Position numbers and translations under genes: made by a program. The notes beneath the pieces are model-generated. The model was not told the DNA's origin. It saw nothing but the letters and a program-made list of their open reading frames with translations, and searched no databases. Shown in pieces: positions 1 to 8,919 of a stretch of 64,000 bases of DNA. The stretch comes from Methylophaga sp. OBS1 (GTDB lineage: Bacteria > Pseudomonadota > Gammaproteobacteria > Nitrosococcales > Methylophagaceae): the NCBI RefSeq assembly GCF_026319365.1, contig NZ_JAPDMS010000002.1:434001-498000 (forward strand), given 5' to 3'. The stretch's first letter is position 1, and the number at the start of each line of letters is the position of its first letter.

Positions 1-709
1 CATTAATCACACTGCGGGCTTGATAAAACAGGCTATGAGCATCAAACCTGCCGACAGCGCCAAAATCAATCAGGCTGACCGGGCTGAGCAGACGTTGGGA
101 TCGTATATTTTCGACAGAGGCACTATAGTTCCGGTCTTCTTCGGGACTGGTCAGCCACCAGTATGGCTGACTGCCGGCCAGCACCAGACCGGCGCTGTAG
201 AGTTGATCGCGTTCCCAGGCTGTCAGAGCACCACGGGCGACAGCTGCTTCCGACAATAGCTTGGTATCGAGTTCTATACCGTTTTCACGCGCCCAGAGAG
301 CAACGGCGTCGACTTTTTGCTGTAGCTGCGCACGCTGATTTTCTTTGAGCAGATCAGTGTGTAACAGCCACAGACCGAATCGGGGATGCTTGGGGTAACG
401 CAACAGGCTGTGCGGTTGAATAAGATAGAGGCCACGAAGTGGATAGCGTCGCAGTGCCTTTTGTCGGTAACGGAAATTTTTTTCAAGTTGCCGGACGCTA
501 TCCAGCGTGATTTTGCCGGGCCGGTAGTCAATCAGACCGGCCGGGGTATCTTCGTCAATATACCCCGGCAGTAGTTTGGCATTGAGATGAAACAGAAATG
601 GCAGCAGTTCCAGAACCAGGCGGTGCCTTGCCGGTGCCAGTTGAAGCAGACGTTGGATGCGTTCGTGGTTATGCGTCTGGAAAAAACGCTGCGCCTGAAC
701 CCGATCCAC
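1..709 (-). CDS. Class I adenylate cyclase-like protein, degenerate active site (partial)
   Basis: N-terminal 236 residues of a protein whose 3' end lies beyond the left edge; the frame is open throughout. It resembles the N-terminal catalytic half of class I (CyaA-type) adenylate cyclase: LLPFLFHLNAKLLPGY (residues 35-50), DTPAGL (54-59), LWARENGIEL (138-147) and LYSAGLVLAGSQPYWW (170-185) fit conserved blocks. The family's catalytic stretch, GS near its start and DLD near its end, aligns without gaps to residues 98-117, where GS is Q98-P99 and DLD is R110-F111-G112. The following segment with the family's GSTQH motif is deleted. I infer no cyclase activity. The start is GTG at 709, 14 bp after purH; no in-frame ATG is available upstream within the gap. 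It probably shares the purH transcript. Family assignment is fairly sure; function is unknown. Confidence 0.72.
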   Translation of the reverse strand, partial: MDRVQAQRFFQTHNHERIQRLLQLAPARHRLVLELLPFLFHLNAKLLPGYIDEDTPAGLIDYRPGKITLDSVRQLEKNFRYRQKALRRYPLRGLYLIQPHSLLRYPKHPRFGLWLLHTDLLKENQRAQLQQKVDAVALWARENGIELDTKLLSEAAVARGALTAWERDQLYSAGLVLAGSQPYWWLTSPEEDRNYSASVENIRSQRLLSPVSLIDFGAVGRFDAHSLFYQARSVIN

Positions 710-723
710 TGTCCGCTGGCCTG

Positions 724-2289
724 TTAATGTCTGAAGTGGCGCATGCCTGTGAAGACCATAGCGATGCCGTGTTCATCGGCAGCGGCAATGACTTCATCAT
801 CACGCATTGAACCACCGGGTTGAATCACGGCTGTAATGCCGGCTTCAGCAGCGGCATCAAGACCGTCACGGAATGGGAAGAAGGCATCAGATGCCATCAC
901 GGCACCGGGTACCACCAGACCGGCGTCTTCTGCTTTGATTCCAGCGATACGACTACTCACTACACGGCTCATCTGACCGGCACCGATACCGACGGTCTGT
1001 TGGTTTTTGGCATAGACAATAGCATTGGATTTGACGAACTTGGCCACACGCCAGGCAAACAGCAGATCCTGCATTTGCTCATCGGTCGGTGCGGTCTCTG
1101 TTACCACTTTCAGTTCATCGGTGTGCACCAGCGCATCATCGCGATCCTGAACCAGCAGGCCGCCATTAACCCGTTTGAAATCAAGACTATCAGCCGGGTT
1201 TTCAGCAAATTCACCACAGGCAAGCAGGCGCACATTCGCTTTTTGTGCCACCACTGCCCTGGCATCCTCTGCCACTGAAGGGGCAATGATCACCTCGACG
1301 AACTGACGCTCTATAATGGCTTTGGCGGTATCGGCATCCAGTGGCCGGTTGAAGGCGATAATGCCGCCAAACGCCGAGGTGGGGTCAGTCTGGAAGGCCA
1401 GGTCGTAAGCGGCCAGCAGGCTGTCAGCGGTAGCAACGCCACAGGGGTTGGCATGCTTGACGATCACGCAGGCCGGCGACTCCGGGAATGCTTTGACACA
1501 CTCCAGCGCGGCATCGGTATCGGCGATATTGTTGTAGGAGAGTTCTTTGCCCTGCAACTGAACTGCTGCGCTGATGGTGCCACTTTCCAGTTCGCCTTCA
1601 ACATAAAAGGCCGCTTTCTGGTGCGGGTTTTCGCCGTAGCGCATAGTTTGCTTCTTGCTAAACTGGCTGTTGAAGGTGCGCGGAAAAGTATTCATATACC
1701 CGTTATCGGACCGTTTACCCAGATAATTAGCAATCGCACCGTCGTAATGCGCGGTGTGCTCGAAGGTCTTCACTGCCAGATCAAAACGGGTCGCATCATC
1801 GACCCCGCCATTGGCTTCAATTTGTTCAAGGACGCGGCTGTAATCGGCAGGGTCGATCAGTACCGTCACATCGGCATGGTTCTTTGCCGCAGCCCGCAGC
1901 ATGGTAGGACCGCCGATATCAATATTTTCGATTGCCATGGGCAGCGTGCAATCATCGCGGGCGATGGTCGCTTCGAATGGATACAGGTTGACGACCACCA
2001 GATCGATGGGCGCAATGTCATGTTGTTGCATGACAGTATCATCGGTACCGCGACGGCCCAGCAGACCACCATGGATTTTGGGATGCAGCGTTTTGATACG
2101 TCCCGCCATCATTTCCGGGAAACCGGTATGTTCAGAGACTTCCTTGACTGGCAGGCCGGCCTCACTCAGCAACTTGGCGGTGCCGCCGGTGGACAGCAGC
2201 TCGACACCAAGTCGGTTCAGTTCCTGTGCCAGCTCAAGCACACCAGTCTTGTCGGAGACGCTCAATAGAGCACGTTTGATCTTATTCAT
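724..2289 (-). CDS. purH: Bifunctional IMP cyclohydrolase / AICAR formyltransferase
   Basis: Catalyses the last two steps of de novo IMP synthesis: formyl transfer to AICAR from 10-formyl-tetrahydrofolate, then ring closure. The 521-residue length is normal. The N-terminal MGS-type cyclohydrolase domain starts [16 protein letters not shown]. The transformylase half carries [12 protein letters not shown] and the catalytic K-H in [10 protein letters not shown]. The start is the ATG at 2289, preceded by GGAA; a longer open frame upstream has no homology and runs into fis. It lies 34 bp downstream of fis on the same strand, the last housekeeping gene before the cyclase-like gene. Cytoplasmic. Confidence 0.97.
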   Translation of the reverse strand: MNKIKRALLSVSDKTGVLELAQELNRLGVELLSTGGTAKLLSEAGLPVKEVSEHTGFPEMMAGRIKTLHPKIHGGLLGRRGTDDTVMQQHDIAPIDLVVVNLYPFEATIARDDCTLPMAIENIDIGGPTMLRAAAKNHADVTVLIDPADYSRVLEQIEANGGVDDATRFDLAVKTFEHTAHYDGAIANYLGKRSDNGYMNTFPRTFNSQFSKKQTMRYGENPHQKAAFYVEGELESGTISAAVQLQGKELSYNNIADTDAALECVKAFPESPACVIVKHANPCGVATADSLLAAYDLAFQTDPTSAFGGIIAFNRPLDADTAKAIIERQFVEVIIAPSVAEDARAVVAQKANVRLLACGEFAENPADSLDFKRVNGGLLVQDRDDALVHTDELKVVTETAPTDEQMQDLLFAWRVAKFVKSNAIVYAKNQQTVGIGAGQMSRVVSSRIAGIKAEDAGLVVPGAVMASDAFFPFRDGLDAAAEAGITAVIQPGGSMRDDEVIAAADEHGIAMVFTGMRHFRH

Positions 2290-2323
2290 CAAAAAGAAGT
2301 TCCAGGCTAAAGAAAATGTGTGT

Positions 2324-2614
2324 TTACAAGCCGTAGAGCTTGAGTTTTTTACGCAGGGTGCCGCGGTTGATACCGAGAATTTCGGCCGCCCGGCTTTGAT
2401 TACCATGAGTGTGTGCCAGTGTCGCTTTCAATAACGGCACTTCGACTTCGGTCATCAGCATGTCATACAGGTTGGCCGCAGGGTGACCTTCGAGTTGCTC
2501 GAAGTAGTCAGCCAGGGCCTGGGAGACGCAGTCACTGAGTGGTGCTGTCGTATGCTCGGCCGCAACACCCAATTCAGCGCAAGTCGATGGATCTTTGGCT
2601 AATGGTTTAGTCAT
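2324..2614 (-). CDS. fis: DNA-binding protein Fis
   Basis: Small nucleoid-associated protein that bends DNA and acts in growth-rate control of promoters, recombination and chromosome structure. It has 96 residues, close to the E. coli length of 98. The C-terminal helix-turn-helix reads [17 protein letters not shown], almost the canonical Fis recognition region. The N-terminal 40 residues, which carry the beta-hairpin arms in known Fis, are divergent. Its start overlaps the dusB stop by 4 bp, the arrangement usual in gammaproteobacteria, so dusB and fis should be co-transcribed. Confidence 0.96.
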   Translation of the reverse strand: MTKPLAKDPSTCAELGVAAEHTTAPLSDCVSQALADYFEQLEGHPAANLYDMLMTEVEVPLLKATLAHTHGNQSRAAEILGINRGTLRKKLKLYGL

Positions 2615-3612
2615 GCGGCTTGAGAGTCCTGTTGTTGTTCTAGTTGCTCAAAAAATTCGCGGGTGAATCGCAGCTGTTGTGGCGGCTGCTCAAACTGATT
2701 CATTGCCTGGCGGAAAGCATTACCATTGCGAAGGCCTTTGCTATACCAGGCGATGTGTTTGCGTGCCATGCGAACACCGGTGTAATCACCGTAAAAATCG
2801 TACAGGTTTTGCAGGTGCTCAATCAAGACCTGTTTAATTTCAGTGACTTCGGGATCGGGTAGCAGCGTGCCATGGTCCAGAAAATGCAGGATCTGGCGAA
2901 ATATCCACGGATTACCCTGTGCACCACGACCGATCATCAGGCCGTCAGCCCCGGTTTGTTGCAATACTGCTGCCGCTTTCTGCGGCGAATCAATATCGCC
3001 ATTGGCAATCACCGGTATCGAAACGCGGGATTTAATCTCTGCAATGGTGTCGTACTCAGCGTCGCCTTTGTAAGCATCAGCCCGGGTACGGCCGTGCACC
3101 GCCAGTGCCTGAATACCTGCCTCTTCGGCGATACGGGCAATCCTGACGCCATTGCGGTTATCACGATCCCAGCCGGTGCGTATTTTCAATGTGACCGGGA
3201 CATCCACCGCACTGACCACGGATGTCACAATCTCTGCGACCAGCTTTTCATTCTGCAGCAGCGCAGAGCCGGCCATCACATTGCAGACCTTTTTCGCCGG
3301 GCAGCCCATGTTGATGTCGATGATGTGTGCGCCTTCGCCGACATTGTGCCGGGCCGCTTCCGCCAGCATTTGCGGATCGGCGCCGGCTATCTGGACGCTA
3401 CGCGGTTCCGGTTCACCTTCATGATTGGCCCGCAATAAAGATTTCTTACTTGCCCACAGGGCTTTGTTGGCCGTGATCATCTCGGAAACGGCCATGCCTG
3501 CGCCCAAACGTCTGCAGAGCTGACGGAAGGGGCGATCTGTCACGCCTGCCATGGGGGCCAGAAAAAGCCGGTTGGGCAGGCTGTAGGGGCCGATCATCAG
3601 TTCAGATGGCAT
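2611..3612 (-). CDS. dusB: tRNA-dihydrouridine synthase B
   Basis: FMN-dependent reductase that makes dihydrouridine in the tRNA D-loop. The 333-residue TIM barrel starts with the family signature APMAGVTDRPFRQLCRRLGA. The catalytic cysteine lies in MGCPAKKVCN, and VHGRTRADAYKGDAEY and ANGDIDSPQKA mark the FMN and phosphate-binding loops. It overlaps prmA upstream by 11 bp and fis downstream by 4 bp, a tight translationally coupled operon. Cytoplasmic. Confidence 0.96.
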   Translation of the reverse strand: MPSELMIGPYSLPNRLFLAPMAGVTDRPFRQLCRRLGAGMAVSEMITANKALWASKKSLLRANHEGEPEPRSVQIAGADPQMLAEAARHNVGEGAHIIDINMGCPAKKVCNVMAGSALLQNEKLVAEIVTSVVSAVDVPVTLKIRTGWDRDNRNGVRIARIAEEAGIQALAVHGRTRADAYKGDAEYDTIAEIKSRVSIPVIANGDIDSPQKAAAVLQQTGADGLMIGRGAQGNPWIFRQILHFLDHGTLLPDPEVTEIKQVLIEHLQNLYDFYGDYTGVRMARKHIAWYSKGLRNGNAFRQAMNQFEQPPQQLRFTREFFEQLEQQQDSQAA

Positions 3613-4474
3613 GTCTGACTCCGGTCAGTCTGACCCAGTCTTCACGGCTTACCGCTGGCTGCATCGTGAACCAGGGTGCGTAGCTTTCAGCAACCTCATC
3701 TGCCTGGCTTTGCAGAATGCCCGAAAGCACCAGCTGGGTATCGGGTTTGCAGAGGTTGGCAAAGCGCGGTGCCAGGTTCTGCAGGGGGCCGGCAAGGATA
3801 TTGGCCAGCAGCAGATCACAGGGTTCATCCGGGCAGTTGCCCGGCAGGTAAGCCTCGATTTCGACGCCGTTACGACGGGCATTCTCTCGCGTGGCTTCCA
3901 GCGCCTGCGGGTCGGTGTCGACGCCAATCACACGTTCAGCGCCCAGTAAGGCTGCTGCGATTGCCAGGATGCCACTGCCACAGCCGTAATCAATCACAAA
4001 TTTGCCTTTTAAATCGGCCTGATCCAGCCAGTTCAGACATAAGGCGGTGGTCGCATGCGTACCGGTGCCGAAAGCCAGCCCCGGATCCAGCAGAATATTG
4101 ACAGCCTGTTCATCCGGCGCTTTGTGCCAGCTGGGAACAATCCAGAGCCTGTCGCCAAACTGAATGGGCTGGAAATTGGCCATCCATTCCCGTTCCCAGT
4201 CCTTGTCTTCGACCGCCTCGACACGAAACCTGGGCACTTCCGGCAACAGCGTGGTCAGCATATCGAGCACAGATTGTTCTGAGGTTTCAGCGTCAAACAG
4301 TGCGGTCAACCGGGTATCGGCCCATAGGGGCGTTTCACCCGGATCCGGTTCATAGATGGGCTGGTCGGCATCATCCTCAAAGGTCACCGCTGCCGCGCCA
4401 CACTCACTCAATGCTTCAGATAGGGCTTCAGCGCTGTCGGGAGCGGTATGGCAGATAAACTGAACCCAGGCCAT
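3602..4474 (-). CDS. prmA: Ribosomal protein L11 methyltransferase
   Basis: SAM-dependent enzyme that trimethylates ribosomal protein L11 at several amino groups. The 290-residue length fits the family. An N-terminal substrate-recognition domain of about 120 residues is followed by a class I methyltransferase fold with SAM motif I DYGCGSGILAIAAA and the family motif LLLANILAGPL. It overlaps the accC stop by one base (ATGA-type) and dusB by 11 bp. The accC-prmA-dusB-fis order is well conserved in gammaproteobacteria. Confidence 0.96.
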   Translation of the reverse strand: MAWVQFICHTAPDSAEALSEALSECGAAAVTFEDDADQPIYEPDPGETPLWADTRLTALFDAETSEQSVLDMLTTLLPEVPRFRVEAVEDKDWEREWMANFQPIQFGDRLWIVPSWHKAPDEQAVNILLDPGLAFGTGTHATTALCLNWLDQADLKGKFVIDYGCGSGILAIAAALLGAERVIGVDTDPQALEATRENARRNGVEIEAYLPGNCPDEPCDLLLANILAGPLQNLAPRFANLCKPDTQLVLSGILQSQADEVAESYAPWFTMQPAVSREDWVRLTGVRHAI

Positions 4475-5814
4475 CAGAGTCCCAGTTTCTTTTCAAGGTA
4501 GTGGATGTTGGTGCCACCAGTCTGGAAGTGGGTGTCGTCCATGATGTCACGTTGCAATTCGACATTGGTCTTGATGCCCTCAATGCCTATCTCTTTAAGC
4601 GCGGTCTGCATGCGGGCAATCGCCGAATCACGATCCTTACCATAGGCAATCAGTTTGCCAATCAGAGAATCATAGTTGGGTGGCACTTTGTAGCCGCTGT
4701 AGATATGGGAGTCCATACGGATCCCGGCACCGCCCGGTGCATGATAATGCGTGATCTTGCCCGGACTGGGCATAAAGGTACGGGGATCTTCCGCATTAAT
4801 ACGACACTCGATGGCATGACCGCGCATCACCACATCATCCTGTTTAATCGACAGCGGTTCACCAGCAGCGATGCGGATCTGTTCTGCAACCAGGTCAATA
4901 TCGGTGACGCGTTCAGTGACCGGATGTTCCACCTGGATACGGGTATTCATTTCAATGAAGTAAAATTCGCCGTCCTGATACAGGAATTCGAAAGTACCGG
5001 CACCACGGTAGCCGATGCGAACACAGGCTTCAGCACAAATCGCACCCATGCGGTCACGCATTTCCTGGGTGATGCCCGGCGCCGGTGATTCTTCCACAAC
5101 TTTCTGGTGGCGACGCTGCATCGAGCAGTCACGTTCACCCAGGTGGATGGCATTACCATGCTGATCGGCCAATACCTGGAACTCGATGTGGCGCGGGTTC
5201 TCCAGGAATTTTTCCATGTAGACCATATCGTTACCGAAAGCGGCACGGGCCTCGCTTTTGGTCAGGGCAATGGCATTGAGCAGGTGGGCTTCACTGTGCA
5301 CTTCCCGCATGCCGCGGCCGCCACCACCACCGGCTGCTTTGATGATAATCGGGTAGCCGATTTCACGGGCCAGGCGCAGATTGGTGGCATCATCGTTGCC
5401 CAGCGGGCCGTCAGAGCCGGGCACACAGGGCACACCAGCCTCTTTCATGGCTTTGATGGCAGAAACTTTGTCACCCATGAGGCGAATGGTCTCAGCACGT
5501 GGGCCAATGAAAATAAAGCCGCTTTCTTCGACCCTTTCAGCGAAATCGGCATTCTCTGAGAGAAAACCATAGCCCGGATGAATCGCGGTGGCATCGGTGA
5601 TTTCAGCAGCACTGATAATCGCCGGCACATTCAGATAGCTGTCACTGGATGGGGCCGGGCCAATACAGACACTTTCGTCTGCCAGCAACACATGTTTGAG
5701 ATCGCGGTCCACACTGGAGTGAACTGCTACGGTTTTTATACCCAGTTCCCAGCACGCGCGAAGAATACGCAGGGCAATTTCGCCCCGGTTGGCAATAACA
5801 ATTTTATCGATCAT
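4474..5814 (-). CDS. accC: Acetyl-CoA carboxylase, biotin carboxylase subunit
   Basis: ATP-dependent carboxylation of the biotin carried on AccB, the first half-reaction of malonyl-CoA synthesis for fatty acids. The 446-residue length is typical. The ATP-grasp glycine loop reads [12 protein letters not shown], and [13 protein letters not shown] holds the catalytic Glu and Arg residues. It starts [20 protein letters not shown], the classical N-terminus. accB lies 54 bp upstream on the same strand. Confidence 0.98.
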   Translation of the reverse strand: MIDKIVIANRGEIALRILRACWELGIKTVAVHSSVDRDLKHVLLADESVCIGPAPSSDSYLNVPAIISAAEITDATAIHPGYGFLSENADFAERVEESGFIFIGPRAETIRLMGDKVSAIKAMKEAGVPCVPGSDGPLGNDDATNLRLAREIGYPIIIKAAGGGGGRGMREVHSEAHLLNAIALTKSEARAAFGNDMVYMEKFLENPRHIEFQVLADQHGNAIHLGERDCSMQRRHQKVVEESPAPGITQEMRDRMGAICAEACVRIGYRGAGTFEFLYQDGEFYFIEMNTRIQVEHPVTERVTDIDLVAEQIRIAAGEPLSIKQDDVVMRGHAIECRINAEDPRTFMPSPGKITHYHAPGGAGIRMDSHIYSGYKVPPNYDSLIGKLIAYGKDRDSAIARMQTALKEIGIEGIKTNVELQRDIMDDTHFQTGGTNIHYLEKKLGL

Positions 5815-5868
5815 ATTTTGTTCAAATCCACAGTTCAGGATGAGCAGTGTGCCGAGAGCGGCGGGCCG

Positions 5869-6339
5869 TTATTCTATAACGATCAGAGGCTCATCGAATT
5901 CAACCGGATGACCGTTTTCGACCAGGATAGCCGTGACGGTACCGCTACGATCGGCTTCGATCTGGTTGAACATTTTCATGGCTTCGATAATACAGATAAC
6001 GTCACCGGCGGCGACTTTCTGGCCGACTTCAACAAAAGCGGCGGCTTCCGGCGAGGAAGAACGGTAGAAGGTACCCACCATCGGTGAGCGTACGGCATTG
6101 GCTTCATTCGCTTTGGCTTCAGAAGCCGCTGATTGTGCTGCGGTTTCAGCGGCGGCTGCGGGTGCCGGCGCTGCGGCAGGCATCGCTACCTGTGGCGGTG
6201 CAGCGGGTGGGGCATAATGGGGAGCAACGGAGCTATTACGGCTGATGCGTACTGATTCTTCGCCTTCGGAAATTTCAATCTCGGCGACATCGGATTCCTG
6301 AATAAGATCGATGAGTTTCTTAATTTTGCGAATATCCAT
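5869..6339 (-). CDS. accB: Acetyl-CoA carboxylase, biotin carboxyl carrier protein
   Basis: Carries the biotin that shuttles CO2 between AccC and AccAD. The 156-residue protein has an N-terminal dimerisation segment starting [15 protein letters not shown], an Ala/Pro-rich flexible linker at about residues 40-75 and a C-terminal biotinyl domain. The biotinylated lysine lies in [12 protein letters not shown]. It is preceded by aroQ, a frequent arrangement. Confidence 0.98.
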   Translation of the reverse strand: MDIRKIKKLIDLIQESDVAEIEISEGEESVRISRNSSVAPHYAPPAAPPQVAMPAAAPAPAAAAETAAQSAASEAKANEANAVRSPMVGTFYRSSSPEAAAFVEVGQKVAAGDVICIIEAMKMFNQIEADRSGTVTAILVENGHPVEFDEPLIVIE

Positions 6340-6362
6340 GCGTTAACCTTTAATAATAGTTA

Positions 6363-6797
6363 TCAGTTGAGTTGTTTGATGGCGGCTTGCAGAGCCAGTT
6401 CATAACCCTGCGCACCCAGTCCGCAGATCACGCCTCTGGCGATATCAGACAGATAGGAATGTTGTCTGAATGACTCGCGGGCGTGAACATTGGAGATGTG
6501 TACTTCAATAAACGGTATGGCAATGGCGGCCAAAGCATCGCGAAGCGCCACACTGGTGTGAGTAAAAGCGGCTGGATTTATCAGGATGAAGTCGGTGTTC
6601 TGGCGGCTTTCATGCAGTTTGTCGACAAGGGCATGTTCAGCGTTGCTCTGAAAAAAATCCAACTGGTGACCGGCTTCCGTCGCCATGCTGCGCAGACGGT
6701 CCTCGATATCAGCGAGGGTCTCTGCACCATAATGTTCTGGCTCGCGCGTCCCCAGCAGATTGAGATTGGGGCCGTTCAGCACAAGAATATTCGCCAT
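6363..6797 (-). CDS. aroQ: Type II 3-dehydroquinate dehydratase
   Basis: Converts 3-dehydroquinate to 3-dehydroshikimate in the shikimate pathway. It has 144 residues, as expected for the small type II family. [18 protein letters not shown] contains the active-site Tyr loop, and [14 protein letters not shown] contains the catalytic His region. I chose the ATG at 6797 ([13 protein letters not shown]), since the open frame above it adds 10 non-conserved residues. It is the first gene of the leftward aroQ-accB-accC group. aroK and aroB of the same pathway lie at 47430-49042. Confidence 0.96.
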   Translation of the reverse strand: MANILVLNGPNLNLLGTREPEHYGAETLADIEDRLRSMATEAGHQLDFFQSNAEHALVDKLHESRQNTDFILINPAAFTHTSVALRDALAAIAIPFIEVHISNVHARESFRQHSYLSDIARGVICGLGAQGYELALQAAIKQLN

Positions 6798-6945
6798 GAC
6801 GATCCTTACAAAGCGGTCAAAATTCAATTAGGCCGAATTGTGCACCAGCAAGGGGTTAATGTCCAGTTGAGCAGGACAAAAGGCAGACTTTTGTCGCTAT
6901 TTTCGTCGAAATGGCTGCTTTCTTGAAATTTTCATGATCTTGTCA

Positions 6946-8781
6946 TCAGGGCAGGCTTGACAGATGCTCCAGCATTTTTTCTGCGCTGACATGGCCCACT
7001 AAACGGTAATCCCGCCACTCCTCGCCGTCAGCGTTGTAAAACAGCATGGTGGGCGGTCCGAAGACCTTCAGGGCTTTAAGCATGGCCTGATGAGCTTCGG
7101 TATTGTCAGTCATATCCAGCTTGAGTAGAAGATAGTCGTCGAGTGCCGCTACCACGGCCGGGTCCCGGAAGGTCGTTTTTTCCATAGTTTTACAGTCGGT
7201 ACACCAGTCGGCGTAGAAATCGAGCATGACCGGCTTTTGTGTGTTTTGCAGTCGGTTATGCAACTCATTGAGATTATTTACCCTACTGAATATCAGTTGA
7301 GTAGGTTGAGACGCCGTTACTGAAGGGCTGGCTGCGGTCAGCTGCAGTGGCTGCCAGAGGTTCTGACTGCCACTGGCTCCTCCGACCATCAACAGCGAAC
7401 CATAAATTAGCAGAATCAGCCCCAGACCCTTGTAAAGCTTGCTCCAGCCGCTGGCATCTATCTGCAGACTGTTGAGTGCACCCATGTAGACGGCGGTGAC
7501 AATCAGCAGGCCACCCCACAAGAGCAGCGTCAGCCAGCCGGGCAGAATACGTTCCAGCATCCAGATAGCGAGGCCCAGCAGCAACACACCGAAGATGGCT
7601 TTGATCACATTCATCCAGTCCCCCGCTCGTGGTAGCAGTGAACCGGCAGAGGTGCCGATAATCAGCAGCGGTATGCCCATGCCGATACTCAGTGCGAACA
7701 ATGCCAGCCCGCCCAGGAAGGGGTCAGCATGCTGACCGATAAATATCAGTGCGGCAGCCAGTGGCGGTGCCAGGCAGGGACCCACTATCAGCGCTGACAG
7801 CAGACCCATCACGGCGACACCAATAAAGCTGCCACCCTGCTGGCGATGAGTCAGCTGATGCAGCCGGTGTTGTAGTGCATGAGGCAACTGCAGGTCGTAT
7901 AAACCAAACATTGACATAGCGAGTAGAACAAACAGCAGACTGAAGCTGCTGATAACCCAGGCATTCTGGAACAGGCTCTGCAGGTTTTCACCGAGTAGAC
8001 CGGTGAGTATACCGGCAGCCGTATAGGTCACTGACATTGCCAGTACATAAATGAGAGACAGAGCAAAAGCACGGCGAGTGGTAATCTTCTCGCCTTCGCC
8101 GACAATGACACTGGACAGGATAGGAATCATTGGCAGCACGCAGGGCGTAAAAGTTAACAACAGCCCCAACCCCAGAAAGCCGATAAAAATCTGAATAAGA
8201 TTGTCCTCGGCCAGACGTTGTGCCAGCCGATCCTGTTCGCTGAGGGGGTGACCAGCTGAATTGGATGATTCGGCAGCTGGAACAGGCGTAAGCGGCTCGG
8301 TGCTTGATTCTGTTGCGACCGGCAGGGTGAGGTTGACCTGTTGCACACTGGGCGGGTAACAAATACCAAACGTTTCAGAGCAGCCCTGAAAATAGGCTTT
8401 GAGTGTCACTTGCTGTGCGGCCTGAGGGCGATCCAATGGCAGCTTGAGTGCCAGATCGTGATGGTAAACCTGGACCAGTCCGAAGGTCTCATCGTTTTTA
8501 TTTTCACCCGGTGGCAAAATGAAGTTGCCAAGGTGGACGTTGTCGTTGCCGACGATATCGAAACGTAATTTATCGCGGTAGAGGTAATTGCCCTCCATCA
8601 CCTGCCAGCGTGCAATGACGATGTTGGCATCATTGACTTCAGCGCTGAACTGGAAGGCTTCTTCGACCAGTGGCGGGACATCATCAGACTGGCTCAGCCC
8701 CAGGCCTTCCAGAAATCCTGTCCGCGCATGGGCGCTGGAAACCAGTAGTAACAGACATAAAAGCAAAAATTTTTTCATCAT
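6946..8781 (-). CDS. dsbD: Thiol:disulfide interchange protein DsbD
   Basis: Inner-membrane reductant exporter that passes electrons from cytoplasmic thioredoxin to periplasmic DsbC, DsbG and cytochrome c maturation proteins. The 611 residues show the three standard parts. First, a signal peptide and periplasmic alpha domain with a Cys pair in GCSETFGICYPP. Second, an eight-helix membrane domain with the redox cysteines in TFTPCVLPMIP and GPCLAPPLAAA. Third, a C-terminal thioredoxin domain with DFYADWCTDCK. All catalytic cysteines are present. It stands alone, 148 bp from aroQ and divergent from the PiT transporter. ATG codons at 8781 and 8778 are both possible starts. Confidence 0.96.
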   Translation of the reverse strand: MMKKFLLLCLLLLVSSAHARTGFLEGLGLSQSDDVPPLVEEAFQFSAEVNDANIVIARWQVMEGNYLYRDKLRFDIVGNDNVHLGNFILPPGENKNDETFGLVQVYHHDLALKLPLDRPQAAQQVTLKAYFQGCSETFGICYPPSVQQVNLTLPVATESSTEPLTPVPAAESSNSAGHPLSEQDRLAQRLAEDNLIQIFIGFLGLGLLLTFTPCVLPMIPILSSVIVGEGEKITTRRAFALSLIYVLAMSVTYTAAGILTGLLGENLQSLFQNAWVISSFSLLFVLLAMSMFGLYDLQLPHALQHRLHQLTHRQQGGSFIGVAVMGLLSALIVGPCLAPPLAAALIFIGQHADPFLGGLALFALSIGMGIPLLIIGTSAGSLLPRAGDWMNVIKAIFGVLLLGLAIWMLERILPGWLTLLLWGGLLIVTAVYMGALNSLQIDASGWSKLYKGLGLILLIYGSLLMVGGASGSQNLWQPLQLTAASPSVTASQPTQLIFSRVNNLNELHNRLQNTQKPVMLDFYADWCTDCKTMEKTTFRDPAVVAALDDYLLLKLDMTDNTEAHQAMLKALKVFGPPTMLFYNADGEEWRDYRLVGHVSAEKMLEHLSSLP

Positions 8782-8919
8782 TCTTCAGGGCTTGCCATCA
8801 CAGTATTTAGCTAGACAATCTTAGCAGTGTGAAGTTACATCCGTCTCCTACGGGGTATGCCTGTTGTCACAATGCTGCAATAATTGCCTCATTTTTGATA
8901 AGCAACTGACGGTATTAAT

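Noticed and set aside
274..531. Minus-strand open frame within the adenylate-cyclase-like gene
   Set aside because: It lies in another frame of the same strand and has no recognisable family, while the overlapping frame aligns with CyaA throughout.
1453..2268. Long plus-strand open frame opposite purH
   Set aside because: Antisense to conserved purH codons; no family recognised and no promoter or ribosome-binding site seen.
724..2406. Longer purH open frame starting at 2406
   Set aside because: The added 39 residues lie inside fis and are not conserved; the ATG at 2289 has a ribosome-binding site and the normal N-terminus.
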